Below are positions 15,330-23,089 of a stretch of DNA of 64,000 nucleotides, in pieces; the first letter of the stretch is position 1; the number at the start of each line of letters is the position of its first letter. Under the pieces are notes generated by a model. That model was not told the DNA's origin, made no database searches, and saw only the letters and a list, made by a program, of their open reading frames with translations. The position numbers and the translations under genes are program-made. This stretch comes from JALZKA01 sp963753385. Its GTDB lineage: Bacteria; Actinomycetota; Thermoleophilia; Solirubrobacterales; 70-9. The stretch covers positions 434,001 to 498,000 of the forward strand of contig CAVWCC010000008.1 of NCBI GenBank assembly GCA_963753385.1, read 5' to 3'.

Positions 15330-15947
15330 TCAGCCGTCCGCACCGAGCCCGCGCCAGAGGATCGCCAGCGCATGCTCGACGCCGCCTCGTGGGTCATGTC
15401 CAGCGGCAGCGGCCTGCACCGCAGGGAACACGACGCCGGCGACGACCGTCATCGCTGCCGCCGGTGGCTCGAGCGTCTGATCCACCTCGCCCCGTCGCTG
15501 ACCCTCGCTCAGCAGCGCGGCGACGAGCTGGACCATCGGAAACGGCCCCTCGCCGACGAACTCGGCGAAGCGTGGCGGGCTGGCGAACGCCTCCAGGAGC
15601 GCGGCCGCGTTGAGCTCTCTGGGGATGTCGGCGGGACCGAGCAGCTCGGCGAACGTCCGCTCCATCACCGTGCGTACCCGTAGCCGCCGGTCCGCGAGCC
15701 CGGCGTCGGCAGCGACCTTCACGTGCTCGCGGAAGTGGCGCGCTGCGCCCTCGAGCAGCACATCCTCCTTCCGCGGGAAGTAGCGGAAGAAGGTTGCCCG
15801 GCTCACCTTGGCGTCGGCGATCACGTCCTCGACGCGCGTTGCCTTTACGCCGTCGCGACGGAACCGAGCGGTCGCAGCCTGGTAGATGCGCTCGCGCTTC
15901 TCGACGCCGCGCGCCTGCGTTGGGGCAGAGAGCCTCGTGGAAGCCAT
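15330..15947 (-). CDS. TetR-family transcriptional regulator
   Basis: 205 aa from the ATG at 15947; upstream in-frame codons are not TetR-like. The N-terminal HTH reads 'RIYQAATARFRRDGVKATRVEDVIADAKVSRATFFRYFPRKEDVL' over residues ~20-64, a classic TetR helix set. The C-terminal ligand domain is variable, as usual. It is divergent from the secreted copper protein with only 41 bases between starts, and an 11-base palindrome overlaps its own start codon, so it very likely represses both. Confidence 0.9.
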   Translation of the reverse strand: MASTRLSAPTQARGVEKRERIYQAATARFRRDGVKATRVEDVIADAKVSRATFFRYFPRKEDVLLEGAARHFREHVKVAADAGLADRRLRVRTVMERTFAELLGPADIPRELNAAALLEAFASPPRFAEFVGEGPFPMVQLVAALLSEGQRRGEVDQTLEPPAAAMTVVAGVVFPAVQAAAAGHDPRGGVEHALAILWRGLGADG

Positions 15948-15956
15948 ACTCAGTAT
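15946..15956. promoter_or_regulatory. TetR operator candidate
   Basis: ATACT-C-AGTAT, a perfect palindrome with a central base, overlaps the TetR start codon in the 41-base gap to the copper protein gene. TAGAGT at 15964-15969 could be part of the rightward promoter. Confidence 0.45.
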
Positions 15957-15988
15957 CGTTTTGTAGAGTAGTGCCAGGAGGAGCAAGG

Positions 15989-17728
15989 ATGCACGTGTCG
16001 ACGGGAGAGCGTTCACGGATGCGGCTGGCCAGGGTCGGGCTGATCGCGGCGGTCGCCGTGCTTGCGGTGCCCGCCACCGCCAGCGCAGGCGAGCCGGTCC
16101 TCGGCGCCGCGGATTATCCGGACATGACGACGTTCAAGTGCCGGACCGCCCCCCTACCGATCTCGCCCGGCCAGAACCTGAACCTGTTCGGAAACGCCTC
16201 GTCCGCCTGTCCGAACGCACAGAAGGTCGCCGGAAGCGGGCCGGTCGACACCAGCGTATTCGCGAGCGATTCCACCGCCGCGGGCTACGTCACCCGGTTC
16301 AAGCCGAGCATGCAGGAGATCCTGCCCGGCGACAAGCTCGTCACCCCGAGCGTGTGGGACCTCCACCTCCACCACGTCGTCTGGCTCCTCCCCGACGGCA
16401 GCAGGATGGCGAGCGGCGAGGAGAAGACGATCGCGAAGCTGCCGCAGGGCTACGGGGCGAAGATCCAGGGTGGTCAGGACTGGTCCTACAACTACATGAT
16501 CCACAGCCTCAACGCCACGTCGGGGCGGAGCGTCTACCTCACCTGGGAGATCGACTGGGTGCCCGAGACCAATCCGGCTCGGACCGACATCAAGCCGACC
16601 TCGATGCGCTGGCTCGACGTCGCCGGGTCTCCCCAGGTCTACCCGGTGTTCGACGCCGAGCGCGGCTTCGACACCAACGGCGACGGCGAGTTCGTGTTCC
16701 CGGACGAGGCGATGAGCCCGAGCGACCCCGCCTTCGCCGAGGAGAACGGGAAGATCAGCGGCGCGCGCGACTGGACCGTGCCCAACGCCGGCGGCGTGAC
16801 GCTGCTGTTCGGGGCCGGCCATCTCCACCCCGGTGGGCTCCACGTCGACCTCGAGGTTGCGCGCGACGGCCCCGCCGACGCGGGCTCGGTCGACGGCGAC
16901 GACCCATCTGAGGTGAAGCAGCTCTTCCGCTCGGACGCCCGCTACTACGAGCCGGCGGGCGCGGTGAGCTGGGACGTGAGCATGGAGGCGACCAGGCCGG
17001 AGTGGCGGATCAGCCTGAAGCAGGGCGACACCCTGTCGGTGAGCACCACCTATGACGTCGACAAGGCCTCCTGGTACGAATCGATGGGCATCCTGCCGGT
17101 CTCGTACACGACCGCGGACGACCCGGCCGCCAAGGATCCGTTCGACGACGCGGCCGCGGTGCAGGCCATGTACGACGCCGGCGGCATCCTCACCCACCGC
17201 CGGCTCAAGGAGAACATCGATGCCAAGGCGGGCGACAACCTCAAGCTCCCGGACCCGAGGGACCTGCCGAGCGCCGGGCCGATTCCCGCGTCGGGGATCG
17301 ACATCGATGGCTTCGTCTACCAGCTCGGCGGCTACTCGGCGGCGAAGGGGATCCCGGCGAGCCGGTTGCGCCCGCCGACGATCGGCCCCGGCGAGACCGT
17401 CCTCTTCACGAACCTCGACGCGCAGCCCGGAATGCCCCAGACCCAGCAGGCCTGGCACAGCATCACATCGTGCAGGGCGCCCTGCAACCGCGGCTCCGGC
17501 GTTGGCTACCCGCTCGCCAACGGCCCGGTCAAGTTCGACTCCGGGCAGCTCGGCTTCGGGAACGGCCTCAGCTCCGAGGTGACGACCGGCGACGACGAGT
17601 ACGAGACGCCGCCGCTCACCGATCCGGGCACCTACACGTACTTCTGCCGCATCCACCCGTTCATGCGCGGGGCGATCCGCGTCAAGGCGCCCGAGCGCTC
17701 GGCGGGCTCGGCGAAGTACGGCGGCTGA
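15989..17728 (+). CDS. Secreted copper protein: PHM/DBH-like monooxygenase module plus C-terminal cupredoxin
   Basis: 579 aa; ATG preceded by GGAGGA at six bases. Signal peptide residues 1-33 end in 'ATASA'. Residues ~90-420 resemble the type II copper ascorbate-dependent monooxygenase fold: 'HLHH' (126-129), 'HLH' (278-280) and Met366 in 'YESMGILPV' lie in the order of the CuH histidines, CuM His-x-His and CuM Met of peptidylglycine hydroxylating monooxygenase. Residues ~445-570 form a cupredoxin with His490, Cys553, His556 and Met559 ('FCRIHPFM'), the amicyanin-type spacing C-x2-H-x2-M. Domain identities are inferred from motifs; substrate unknown. Divergent TetR gene and downstream GAP gene are close. 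Confidence 0.7.
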   Translation: MHVSTGERSRMRLARVGLIAAVAVLAVPATASAGEPVLGAADYPDMTTFKCRTAPLPISPGQNLNLFGNASSACPNAQKVAGSGPVDTSVFASDSTAAGYVTRFKPSMQEILPGDKLVTPSVWDLHLHHVVWLLPDGSRMASGEEKTIAKLPQGYGAKIQGGQDWSYNYMIHSLNATSGRSVYLTWEIDWVPETNPARTDIKPTSMRWLDVAGSPQVYPVFDAERGFDTNGDGEFVFPDEAMSPSDPAFAEENGKISGARDWTVPNAGGVTLLFGAGHLHPGGLHVDLEVARDGPADAGSVDGDDPSEVKQLFRSDARYYEPAGAVSWDVSMEATRPEWRISLKQGDTLSVSTTYDVDKASWYESMGILPVSYTTADDPAAKDPFDDAAAVQAMYDAGGILTHRRLKENIDAKAGDNLKLPDPRDLPSAGPIPASGIDIDGFVYQLGGYSAAKGIPASRLRPPTIGPGETVLFTNLDAQPGMPQTQQAWHSITSCRAPCNRGSGVGYPLANGPVKFDSGQLGFGNGLSSEVTTGDDEYETPPLTDPGTYTYFCRIHPFMRGAIRVKAPERSAGSAKYGG

Positions 17729-17745
17729 GCCGCCCGGTCATGACG

Positions 17746-17751
17746 TAGGGT
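17746..17751 (+). promoter_or_regulatory. -10 box TAGGGT before GAP gene
   Basis: TANNNT hexamer in the 32-base gap, nine bases before the GTG start at 17761; fits the leaderless pattern seen across the window. Confidence 0.35.
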
Positions 17752-17760
17752 GGGGGCTGC

Positions 17761-18380
17761 GTGAGCTTCCTGACCATCCTCCCGATGGCGTTCGTGATGA
17801 TCGCGGGTCCGCAGATCCTGAGCGCGATCTTCCTCGCGACCAGCGAGGACTGGAAGCGGAACTCCGCCGCGTACGTCTTCGGCGCGGCGCTCTCGATCAC
17901 GTTGTTCGTCACGCTCGCCTACCTGCTCGGCAACGCCGCCGGCGGGGGAGACGAGGATTCCAGCGACGACACCCTCGACGTCATCATCCTGATCCTCCTG
18001 CTGGGGGCGATGGTCTACACGTACGTCAAGCGCGAGGATTCGGAGCCGCCGAAATGGATGGGGAAGCTCCAGACGGCGACTCCGAAGTTCTCGTTTCGGC
18101 TCGGCGCCCTGCTGCTGGGCATCTTCCCCACCGACATCCTGACCTCGGTGGCGGTGGGCACCTCCCTGGCGGCAACGGTGAATCGTGGGCCGCCGCCCTG
18201 CCCTTCATCGCGCTGACCCTGCTGTTCCTCTCGCTCCCGGCCCTGACCGTGGTGGCGCTGCGGGAACGGGGTCAGGAGCTCCTGCCGAAGATCAGGGACT
18301 GGATGAACACCAACTCCTGGGTCGTGAACGAGCTCGTGCTCGCCCTCTTCGTCGGGCTCACGCTCAACAGCCTCGTCTGA
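17761..18380 (+). CDS. GAP-family (Sap) membrane protein, one frameshift
   Basis: GTG start 32 bases after the copper protein. Six membrane segments are apparent: residues ~4-24, 38-58 and 76-94 in the first frame, ~112-130 around 'GALLLGIFPTDILTSVAVGTSL', then after a frame change near 18175 'AAALPFIALTLLFLSLPALTVVAL' and 'NELVLALFVGLTLNSLV'. This is the GAP/Sap layout (LysE-related inner membrane proteins implicated in export of cell-envelope lipids). One base is missing, or two extra, near 18175; both sides have coding-quality sequence, so an error is likely. Confidence 0.7.
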
Positions 18381-18389
18381 GGCCGCGCG

Positions 18390-18782
18390 CTACAGCTCAG
18401 GCTCGGTGCGGCCCTCGCCGTAGTCCGGGATCTGCTGGACGGCCCAGCCGTTCCCGTCGGGGTCGCTGAAGAACACGAACCGGCCCCACGGGAACTCCTG
18501 GACCTCCGAGACCTCGATCCCGCGCCCGGCGAGCTCCTCTCGGGCGGCGTCCGCGTCTTCGACGACGACCTGGAGCCCCTCGAGCGAGCCGGGCTCCATC
18601 TCGGTGATTCCCTCGCCGATCGAGATCGAGCAGGCCGAGCCGGGCGGCGTGAGCTGGATGAAGCGCAGGCCCTCCTTGACGGTGACGTCGTTGTCCAGGT
18701 TGAAGCCGACCTGCTCGTAGAACGCCTTCGCGCGCTCGACGTCGGTGACCGGCACCGGGATCAGCTCGAGCTTGAAGTCCAT
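18390..18782 (-). CDS. VOC-family (glyoxalase/bleomycin resistance-like) protein
   Basis: 130 aa from the ATG at 18782. Two beta-alpha-beta-beta-beta repeats of the VOC fold: 'LELIPVPVTDVERAKAFYEQVGF' starts the first, 'GLQVVVEDADAAREELAGRGI' the second, ending in 'VFFSDPDGNGWAVQQIP', the usual metal-site strand. Likely metal-dependent or a ligand-binding VOC protein; substrate unknown. It converges with the GAP gene nine bases away. Confidence 0.85.
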   Translation of the reverse strand: MDFKLELIPVPVTDVERAKAFYEQVGFNLDNDVTVKEGLRFIQLTPPGSACSISIGEGITEMEPGSLEGLQVVVEDADAAREELAGRGIEVSEVQEFPWGRFVFFSDPDGNGWAVQQIPDYGEGRTEPEL

Positions 18783-18808
18783 TTCGTTGCCGAGTCTATG
18801 TCTCGCCG

Positions 18809-19279
18809 CTAGTCCTTGACCTTCAGCCCCTTGGCGCACTGGACCTCGATGAACGCGTTCGCCGCCGGGTCGGCCCCCGGCAGCGCGTCGACGCCCACGA
18901 AGTAGGTCCGCGCCGGCGTGTCGCCGGTCTGCGGGTGGGCACGCGAGAGGTAGCTGATCACGATCAGCTGCGAGGTGCGGGCGCCGCCGCCGATCGGGTT
19001 GCCGGCGCTCCGCGGGCACCGGATCGGCTGCACGAACCCGGGGTCGACCGGCGTCGCGGAGTAGAAGAAGTCGATCACCTGACGGTCGCGCTTGCCGCGC
19101 GCCCGAGCCTGGTCGCCGCCGGGGACTCGCTCGGTTGCGGTCACCGGCTCGAGGATCGCGGGCTCCGCCACGGGGCGCTCGCTCGTCAGCCCGCCCGAGC
19201 CCGCCAGGGACATCCCGGCGAGGCCCGCTCCCACCATCAGCGCCGCGCCGATCGCGGCGAGGGTCAATCGCTTTCCCAT
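18809..19279 (-). CDS. Exported or membrane-anchored hypothetical protein
   Basis: 156 aa from the ATG at 19279. Residues 6-26 form an export signal or anchor ('LTLAAIGAALMVGAGLAGMSLAG'-like stretch). The mature part has two Cys, near residues 104 and 150 ('IRCPRSA', 'VQCAKGL'), that could pair. 'SQLIVISYLSR' and 'TYFVGVDALPGADPAANAF' look like strands of a small beta domain. No family recognised. It is divergent from the sigma factor gene at 19343. Confidence 0.6.
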   Translation of the reverse strand: MGKRLTLAAIGAALMVGAGLAGMSLAGSGGLTSERPVAEPAILEPVTATERVPGGDQARARGKRDRQVIDFFYSATPVDPGFVQPIRCPRSAGNPIGGGARTSQLIVISYLSRAHPQTGDTPARTYFVGVDALPGADPAANAFIEVQCAKGLKVKD

Positions 19280-19342
19280 CGTCCCACTGCCTCCTTGGAT
19301 CTCACGATTCCGTCCCCCCAGCCGTCGGACAACATAGAGAAG

Positions 19343-19831
19343 ATGGATTCGGTGTCCTCGCGCGATCCCTTCCAGAGCTTCCTCGACGAGCACCGTGCGC
19401 CGGTGCTCGCGTTCCTGCGGGCGATGGTGGGACCGGTCGACGCCGACGACTGCTTTCAGGAGACGTTCATGGCCGCCCTTCGCCACTACGAGAGCCTCGA
19501 CGGAGCGAACCCGCGCGCCTGGGTGATGACGATCGCCCGCAACAAGGCGATCGATCACCACCGCGCCCGCGCGCGCCACGCCGTTCCCAAGGCCGACCTG
19601 CCGGACGTCGCCGCGCCCCCGCCCGCGGAGCGCGACCCCGAGCTGTGGGCGGCGGTCGCCGACCTGCCGGAGAAGCAGCGCTCGGCGATCGCGTTGCGCT
19701 ACGCCGCCGACCTGCGCTACCGGGAGGTCGGGGCCGCGATGGACACCAGCGAGGAGGCCGCGCGCCGCAACGTCCACGAGGGGCTTCGGAAGCTCCGCGA
19801 GCGTGTGTCCAGGGAGGATGGGGAGCGATGA
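19343..19831 (+). CDS. ECF-type RNA polymerase sigma factor
   Basis: 162 aa. Region 2 spans residues ~15-75 ('FLRAMVGPVDADDCFQETFMAALRHYESLDGANPRAWVMTIARNKAIDHHRAR'-type layout) and region 4 residues ~105-155 ('LPEKQRSAIALRYAADLRYREVGAAM', 'SEEAARRNVHEGLRKLR'). Cytoplasmic. The ATG at 19343 is the only start fitting region 2. Its TGA overlaps the ATG of a DNA alkyltransferase gene (ATGA), so the two are co-translated, suggesting the factor takes part in a response to alkylation damage. Confidence 0.85.
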   Translation: MDSVSSRDPFQSFLDEHRAPVLAFLRAMVGPVDADDCFQETFMAALRHYESLDGANPRAWVMTIARNKAIDHHRARARHAVPKADLPDVAAPPPAERDPELWAAVADLPEKQRSAIALRYAADLRYREVGAAMDTSEEAARRNVHEGLRKLRERVSREDGER

Positions 19832-20451
19832 GTGCCCACGATCCGATCGAGCGGGCGCTTGCGGACCAGGGCGATTCCCTGGACCACGAGGCTCTTCGAG
19901 CGGCACGGCGGTTCGCCGAGCGCGCGGCCTCCCAGGGCGCCGCGAGGGTCGCCTACGCGACGGTCGACACCCCCGTCGGCACCGCCAGCATCGCGGCAAG
20001 CCCGCGGGGAGTCCTGTCGGTGCGCCTCCCGACCGAGGAGCTCGACGCGTTCCTCACCCACCTCGCCGAACGCGTCTCGCCAAGGATCGTGGAGGCGCCG
20101 GCCACGCTCGACACCGCACGACGCGAGCTCGACGAGTACTTCAGCGGCCGGCGCGAGGCGTTCGACCTGCCGCTCGACTGGCAGCTTGTGCCGGGCGGGT
20201 TCTACCGCAAGGTCCTGCGCGCGACGGCGCGGCTGCCGTTCGGGATCACCGCCACCTACGGCGAGATCGCGGCGAAGGCCGGGAACGCCCGGGCCCACCG
20301 CGCCGCCGGGACGGCGCTCGGCTCGAACCCGATCCCGATCGTCATCCCGTGCCACCGGATCATCCGGACCGGAGGAGACCCGGGCAACTACGGCGGCGGC
20401 CCGGAGCTGAAGAAGTGGCTGCTCCGCCTGGAGGGCTCGCTCGACGATTGA
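19828..20451 (+). CDS. ogt: Methylated-DNA-protein-cysteine methyltransferase with N-terminal extension
   Basis: 207 aa. The alkyl-acceptor motif is 'IVIPCHRIIR' with Cys175; 'PFGITATYGEIAAKAG' is the DNA-recognition helix region and 'GSNPIP' precedes the active site. The protein repairs O6-alkylguanine by suicide transfer. About 40 extra N-terminal residues ('ERALADQGDSLDHEALRAARRFAERAAS') are helical and lie before the usual Ogt start ('VAYATVDTPVG'). The start overlaps the sigma factor stop (ATGA). The extension could contact the sigma factor; that is a guess from the coupling. Confidence 0.88.
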   Translation: MSAHDPIERALADQGDSLDHEALRAARRFAERAASQGAARVAYATVDTPVGTASIAASPRGVLSVRLPTEELDAFLTHLAERVSPRIVEAPATLDTARRELDEYFSGRREAFDLPLDWQLVPGGFYRKVLRATARLPFGITATYGEIAAKAGNARAHRAAGTALGSNPIPIVIPCHRIIRTGGDPGNYGGGPELKKWLLRLEGSLDD

Positions 20452-20458
20452 CGCGCGC

Positions 20459-21298
20459 CTACGCGCAGTAGGCGATTGCGGTCAGCGAGGCAGGCTCGTC
20501 GAACTCCCACGCCGTCGCAACCCAGACACGTGAATCTGGACGTGTCAGCCCCCGGATGTACGGTCCGCCACCGTTGTAGGGCGTTTGCTTGAAGCCGCCC
20601 ATCACGACCGCCTCACCCCTCGGGCACTTCGCCTTCGCCGTGGTCTTCGATCCGCCGCCCTCGATCGGCTCCTTGTGCGTCACGGCGGTTGGCGCGGGCA
20701 GGTCGGCGCAGCCCGCGACCGCCGTCAGCTTCACCCCGGGGAACCCGGCAATGCCGCTGACGCGCCACTTGCGGTCCGACACCGTCCTCATCGAGGCAGG
20801 AAGGAAGCCCGATACAGGCCCGCCCCGGGGCGGAGGCGCAGCGCCCTCGTCGAACACGGCGAAGCCGCCGAGCTGGACGGTCTTGCCCCGGGGGCACTTG
20901 GCCGTCGCCTCGAGTGGGATTTCCTCGCCCCGGCGTAGCCTGGGACCCCCGGGCGCGGTCTCGGTGGCGGTCTCCTTGGTCACGCGCGACGTCTTGCCGC
21001 AGTAAGCGATTGCGGCGGCCGGTGCGGCATCACCTAGCCCGTCGAACGATGCGCGCCACCTCCGCGTCCCCTTGAAGCGCAGGTCCTCGACGAGAATCCC
21101 GGATGGAGTGTTGACCGTGCTGCGGAAGCCGCCCACCTCGACCCGCTCGCCCGCCGGGCACTCGGCGGTGAACGCCCGGGTCTCGTCGTCGACGATCCCT
21201 TTGTCCGTACTGGTGGTCGCGCCCGCGATCGCCACAATGCCGAGCCCGACCGCACAGAGCATCGCTCCCGCCAGCCTCGGTCGCCGCATCCCCACCAT
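20459..21298 (-). CDS. Secreted protein with three tandem Cys-containing repeats
   Basis: 279 aa; ATG at 21298 with a second ATG three codons on. Signal peptide residues 1-27. The mature protein is built from three repeats of ~75-80 residues, each opening with 'CP-x-G-x-x-V-x-x-G-G-F' (near residues 47, 133 and 221) and closing with a Trp strand followed by 'AYC' or 'AGC'. Each unit has two Cys, probably one disulfide. Extracellular by inference. Family not named here; repeats suggest a binding or surface role. Converges with ogt and is divergent from the HTH gene. Confidence 0.7.
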   Translation of the reverse strand: MVGMRRPRLAGAMLCAVGLGIVAIAGATTSTDKGIVDDETRAFTAECPAGERVEVGGFRSTVNTPSGILVEDLRFKGTRRWRASFDGLGDAAPAAAIAYCGKTSRVTKETATETAPGGPRLRRGEEIPLEATAKCPRGKTVQLGGFAVFDEGAAPPPRGGPVSGFLPASMRTVSDRKWRVSGIAGFPGVKLTAVAGCADLPAPTAVTHKEPIEGGGSKTTAKAKCPRGEAVVMGGFKQTPYNGGGPYIRGLTRPDSRVWVATAWEFDEPASLTAIAYCA

Positions 21299-21341
21299 CG
21301 ATCGTTGTTTCTACCAGACGCGGGCGGACGGCGCTCGGACC

Positions 21342-21375
21342 TTGACAGTCCATTGACAGCCAACTAGGCTGTCAA
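21342..21375 (+). promoter_or_regulatory. Leaderless promoter with overlapping palindromic operator
   Basis: -35 TTGACA (21342-21347), 17-base spacer, -10 TAGGCT (21365-21370), and seven bases to the ATG at 21378. A perfect inverted repeat TTGACAGCC-N5-GGCTGTCAA (21353-21375) covers the -10 box, so a bound protein would block transcription. The HTH protein encoded just downstream is the obvious candidate. Confidence 0.7.
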
Positions 21376-21377
21376 GC

Positions 21378-21863
21378 ATGATCGACTCGCAGCTCACCAA
21401 GCGCCAGCACGAGATCCTCGAGCGGCTCGAGGAGGGGATGCCGGTCAAGCAGATCGCCACCGACCTCGGCGTCTCGCGGAACGCCGTCTACCTCCAGATC
21501 GAGCGGCTCCGCAACCGCGGCGTCCTGCCGCAGGGGTTCACGCCCAGCGGCCAGCCTCCGCGCGCGCTGCCGCCGTCGCCGATGCCGGGGCTCGAGCTCG
21601 GCGCGGCCGTTCCCGCTCCCGGCTTCGGCGGCGGACCGCTGCCCGGCTACCGCTCGGAGCTCGCCGAGCTGCGGCGCCCCGCCGGCGACGTCAAGCCGTC
21701 CGGCGAGTACGCCCGTCTGATCGAAGCGGCGGCGGCCCGCGGCGACGTTGTCGCGCTGGCGTACGAGCTCGGCCGCCTCGACGCGACCGAGGCCGAGGAG
21801 CTCGCGACCGGCGTGGTGGAATCGGCGCTCGAGCGGCTCGGCCTGCTGCCCGTCGCGAACTAG
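21378..21863 (+). CDS. LuxR/sigma-4-type helix-turn-helix protein
   Basis: 161 aa. Residues 5-50 form a GerE/LuxR-like HTH: 'LTKRQHEILERLEEGMPVKQIATDLGVSRNAVYLQIERLRNRGVL'-type pattern. A Pro/Gly-rich linker (55-90) leads to a helical C-terminal domain (105-158). No receiver or ligand-binding domain of known type. The start has no ribosome binding site; a promoter places +1 at the ATG. The palindrome in that promoter suggests autorepression. Confidence 0.75.
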   Translation: MIDSQLTKRQHEILERLEEGMPVKQIATDLGVSRNAVYLQIERLRNRGVLPQGFTPSGQPPRALPPSPMPGLELGAAVPAPGFGGGPLPGYRSELAELRRPAGDVKPSGEYARLIEAAAARGDVVALAYELGRLDATEAEELATGVVESALERLGLLPVAN

Positions 21864-21906
21864 TGGATAATCGCGCAGTCCCGAACAGCGAAGGAGACCC
21901 AGGGGA

Positions 21907-22467
21907 ATGACCGTAGTCCTGATCGTGATCGCCGCCCTCGTCATCTTGGCGGTGCTCTACTTCATCCTCACCCGAAACTCGATCATCGGTTCACGCAACC
22001 GGGTCGACGAGGCGTGGTCGGGCATCGACGTGCAGCTCAAGCGCCGACACGACCTGGTGCCGAACCTGGTCGAAACGGTCAAGGGCTACGCGCAGCACGA
22101 GCGCGAGACCTTCGAGAAGGTCACCCAGGCGCGCGCCGCGGCGATGCAGGCCACCGGCCCCGCCGAGGCGGGCCCGGCCGAGGGGCTCCTGACGCAGGCG
22201 CTCGGCGGGCTTCGGGTCGTTGCCGAGCAGTATCCCGAGCTCCGGGCGACCGAGAACTTCCAGCAGCTCTCGCGGAACCTCAGCGAGCTGGAGGACGAGA
22301 TCCAGGCCTCGCGCCGGATCTACAACTCGAACGTCCAGGCCTACAACACGAAGATCCAGATCTTCCCGAACTCGGTGGTGGCCGGTTCGGGCGGCTTCAC
22401 CGCGCGCGAGTTCTTCGAGATCACCGACGCGGCGGAACGGGAACCCGCCCAGGTCTCCTTCACCTAG
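21907..22467 (+). CDS. lemA: LemA family membrane protein
   Basis: 186 aa. N-terminal membrane segment (residues 3-22), then the LemA helical domain: 'NRVDEAWSGIDVQLKRRHDLVPNLVETVKGYAQHE', 'NFQQLSRNLSELEDEI' and 'YNTKIQIFPNSVVA'. Typical LemA length; the body faces outward as a coiled helical bundle. GAAGGAG precedes the ATG, and GATAAT at 21867-21872 is a plausible -10. Role of LemA proteins is not settled. Confidence 0.9.
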   Translation: MTVVLIVIAALVILAVLYFILTRNSIIGSRNRVDEAWSGIDVQLKRRHDLVPNLVETVKGYAQHERETFEKVTQARAAAMQATGPAEAGPAEGLLTQALGGLRVVAEQYPELRATENFQQLSRNLSELEDEIQASRRIYNSNVQAYNTKIQIFPNSVVAGSGGFTAREFFEITDAAEREPAQVSFT

Positions 22468-22495
22468 GGAACCGACGTCGAGCGCGAGCCGGCCG

Positions 22496-23089
22496 GTGAG
22501 GACCACGGAGCCAGAGTTCCTCGCCGGTTACGGCGCTGCCCGCGAAGCGTACGAGTTCGCGGCCGCCGCACACGAGGGTCAGACCCGCAAGGGCGACGAC
22601 GCTCCATATATGGAGCACCCGGTCGCGGTGGCGCGCCTGCTGGTCGGCGAGAGCGTCGCCGACGACGAGCTCCTGGCGGCTACCTTCCTGCACGACGTCG
22701 TCGAGGACACCGATCACTCGCTGGAGGAGATCCGGGAGCGGTTCGGGACGAGCGTCTCAGAGCTGGTCGAGGTGATGACCGAGGACAAGACGGTCGAGCC
22801 GTACGAACGGCGCAAGGAGCACCACCGCGACCAGGTCGAGGCCGGCGGCGAGCGCCCGGCGCAGATTTACGCGGCCGACAAGCTCGCCAACCTCCGCGAC
22901 CTGCGGTCCCTGTACGCGATCGAAGGCGAGGCGGCGGCGGCCAAGTTCAACGCGCCGCTCGACGTCCGCGTGCGGCTCTGGCGCGGTGACGTCGACATGG
23001 TCCGGCGGATCGCGCCCGGGCTCGGGATCCTGGCCGCACTGCGCTCGGAGCTCGACGCGTTCGAGGCCGAGCGAGCCGCCGCGGCGTGA
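22496..23089 (+). CDS. HD-domain phosphohydrolase (SpoT/MESH1-like)
   Basis: 197 aa from a GTG. The fold is the small HD domain of the RelA/SpoT hydrolase group: 'AAAAHEGQTRKGDDAPYMEHPVAVA', 'AATFLHDVVEDTDHSLEEI' with the metal-binding His-Asp, and 'YAADKLANLRDL' as the second acidic motif. By family it could hydrolyse (p)ppGpp or a related nucleotide; no synthetase domain is attached. Its stop overlaps the CorA GTG start. Confidence 0.8.
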   Translation: MRTTEPEFLAGYGAAREAYEFAAAAHEGQTRKGDDAPYMEHPVAVARLLVGESVADDELLAATFLHDVVEDTDHSLEEIRERFGTSVSELVEVMTEDKTVEPYERRKEHHRDQVEAGGERPAQIYAADKLANLRDLRSLYAIEGEAAAAKFNAPLDVRVRLWRGDVDMVRRIAPGLGILAALRSELDAFEAERAAAA

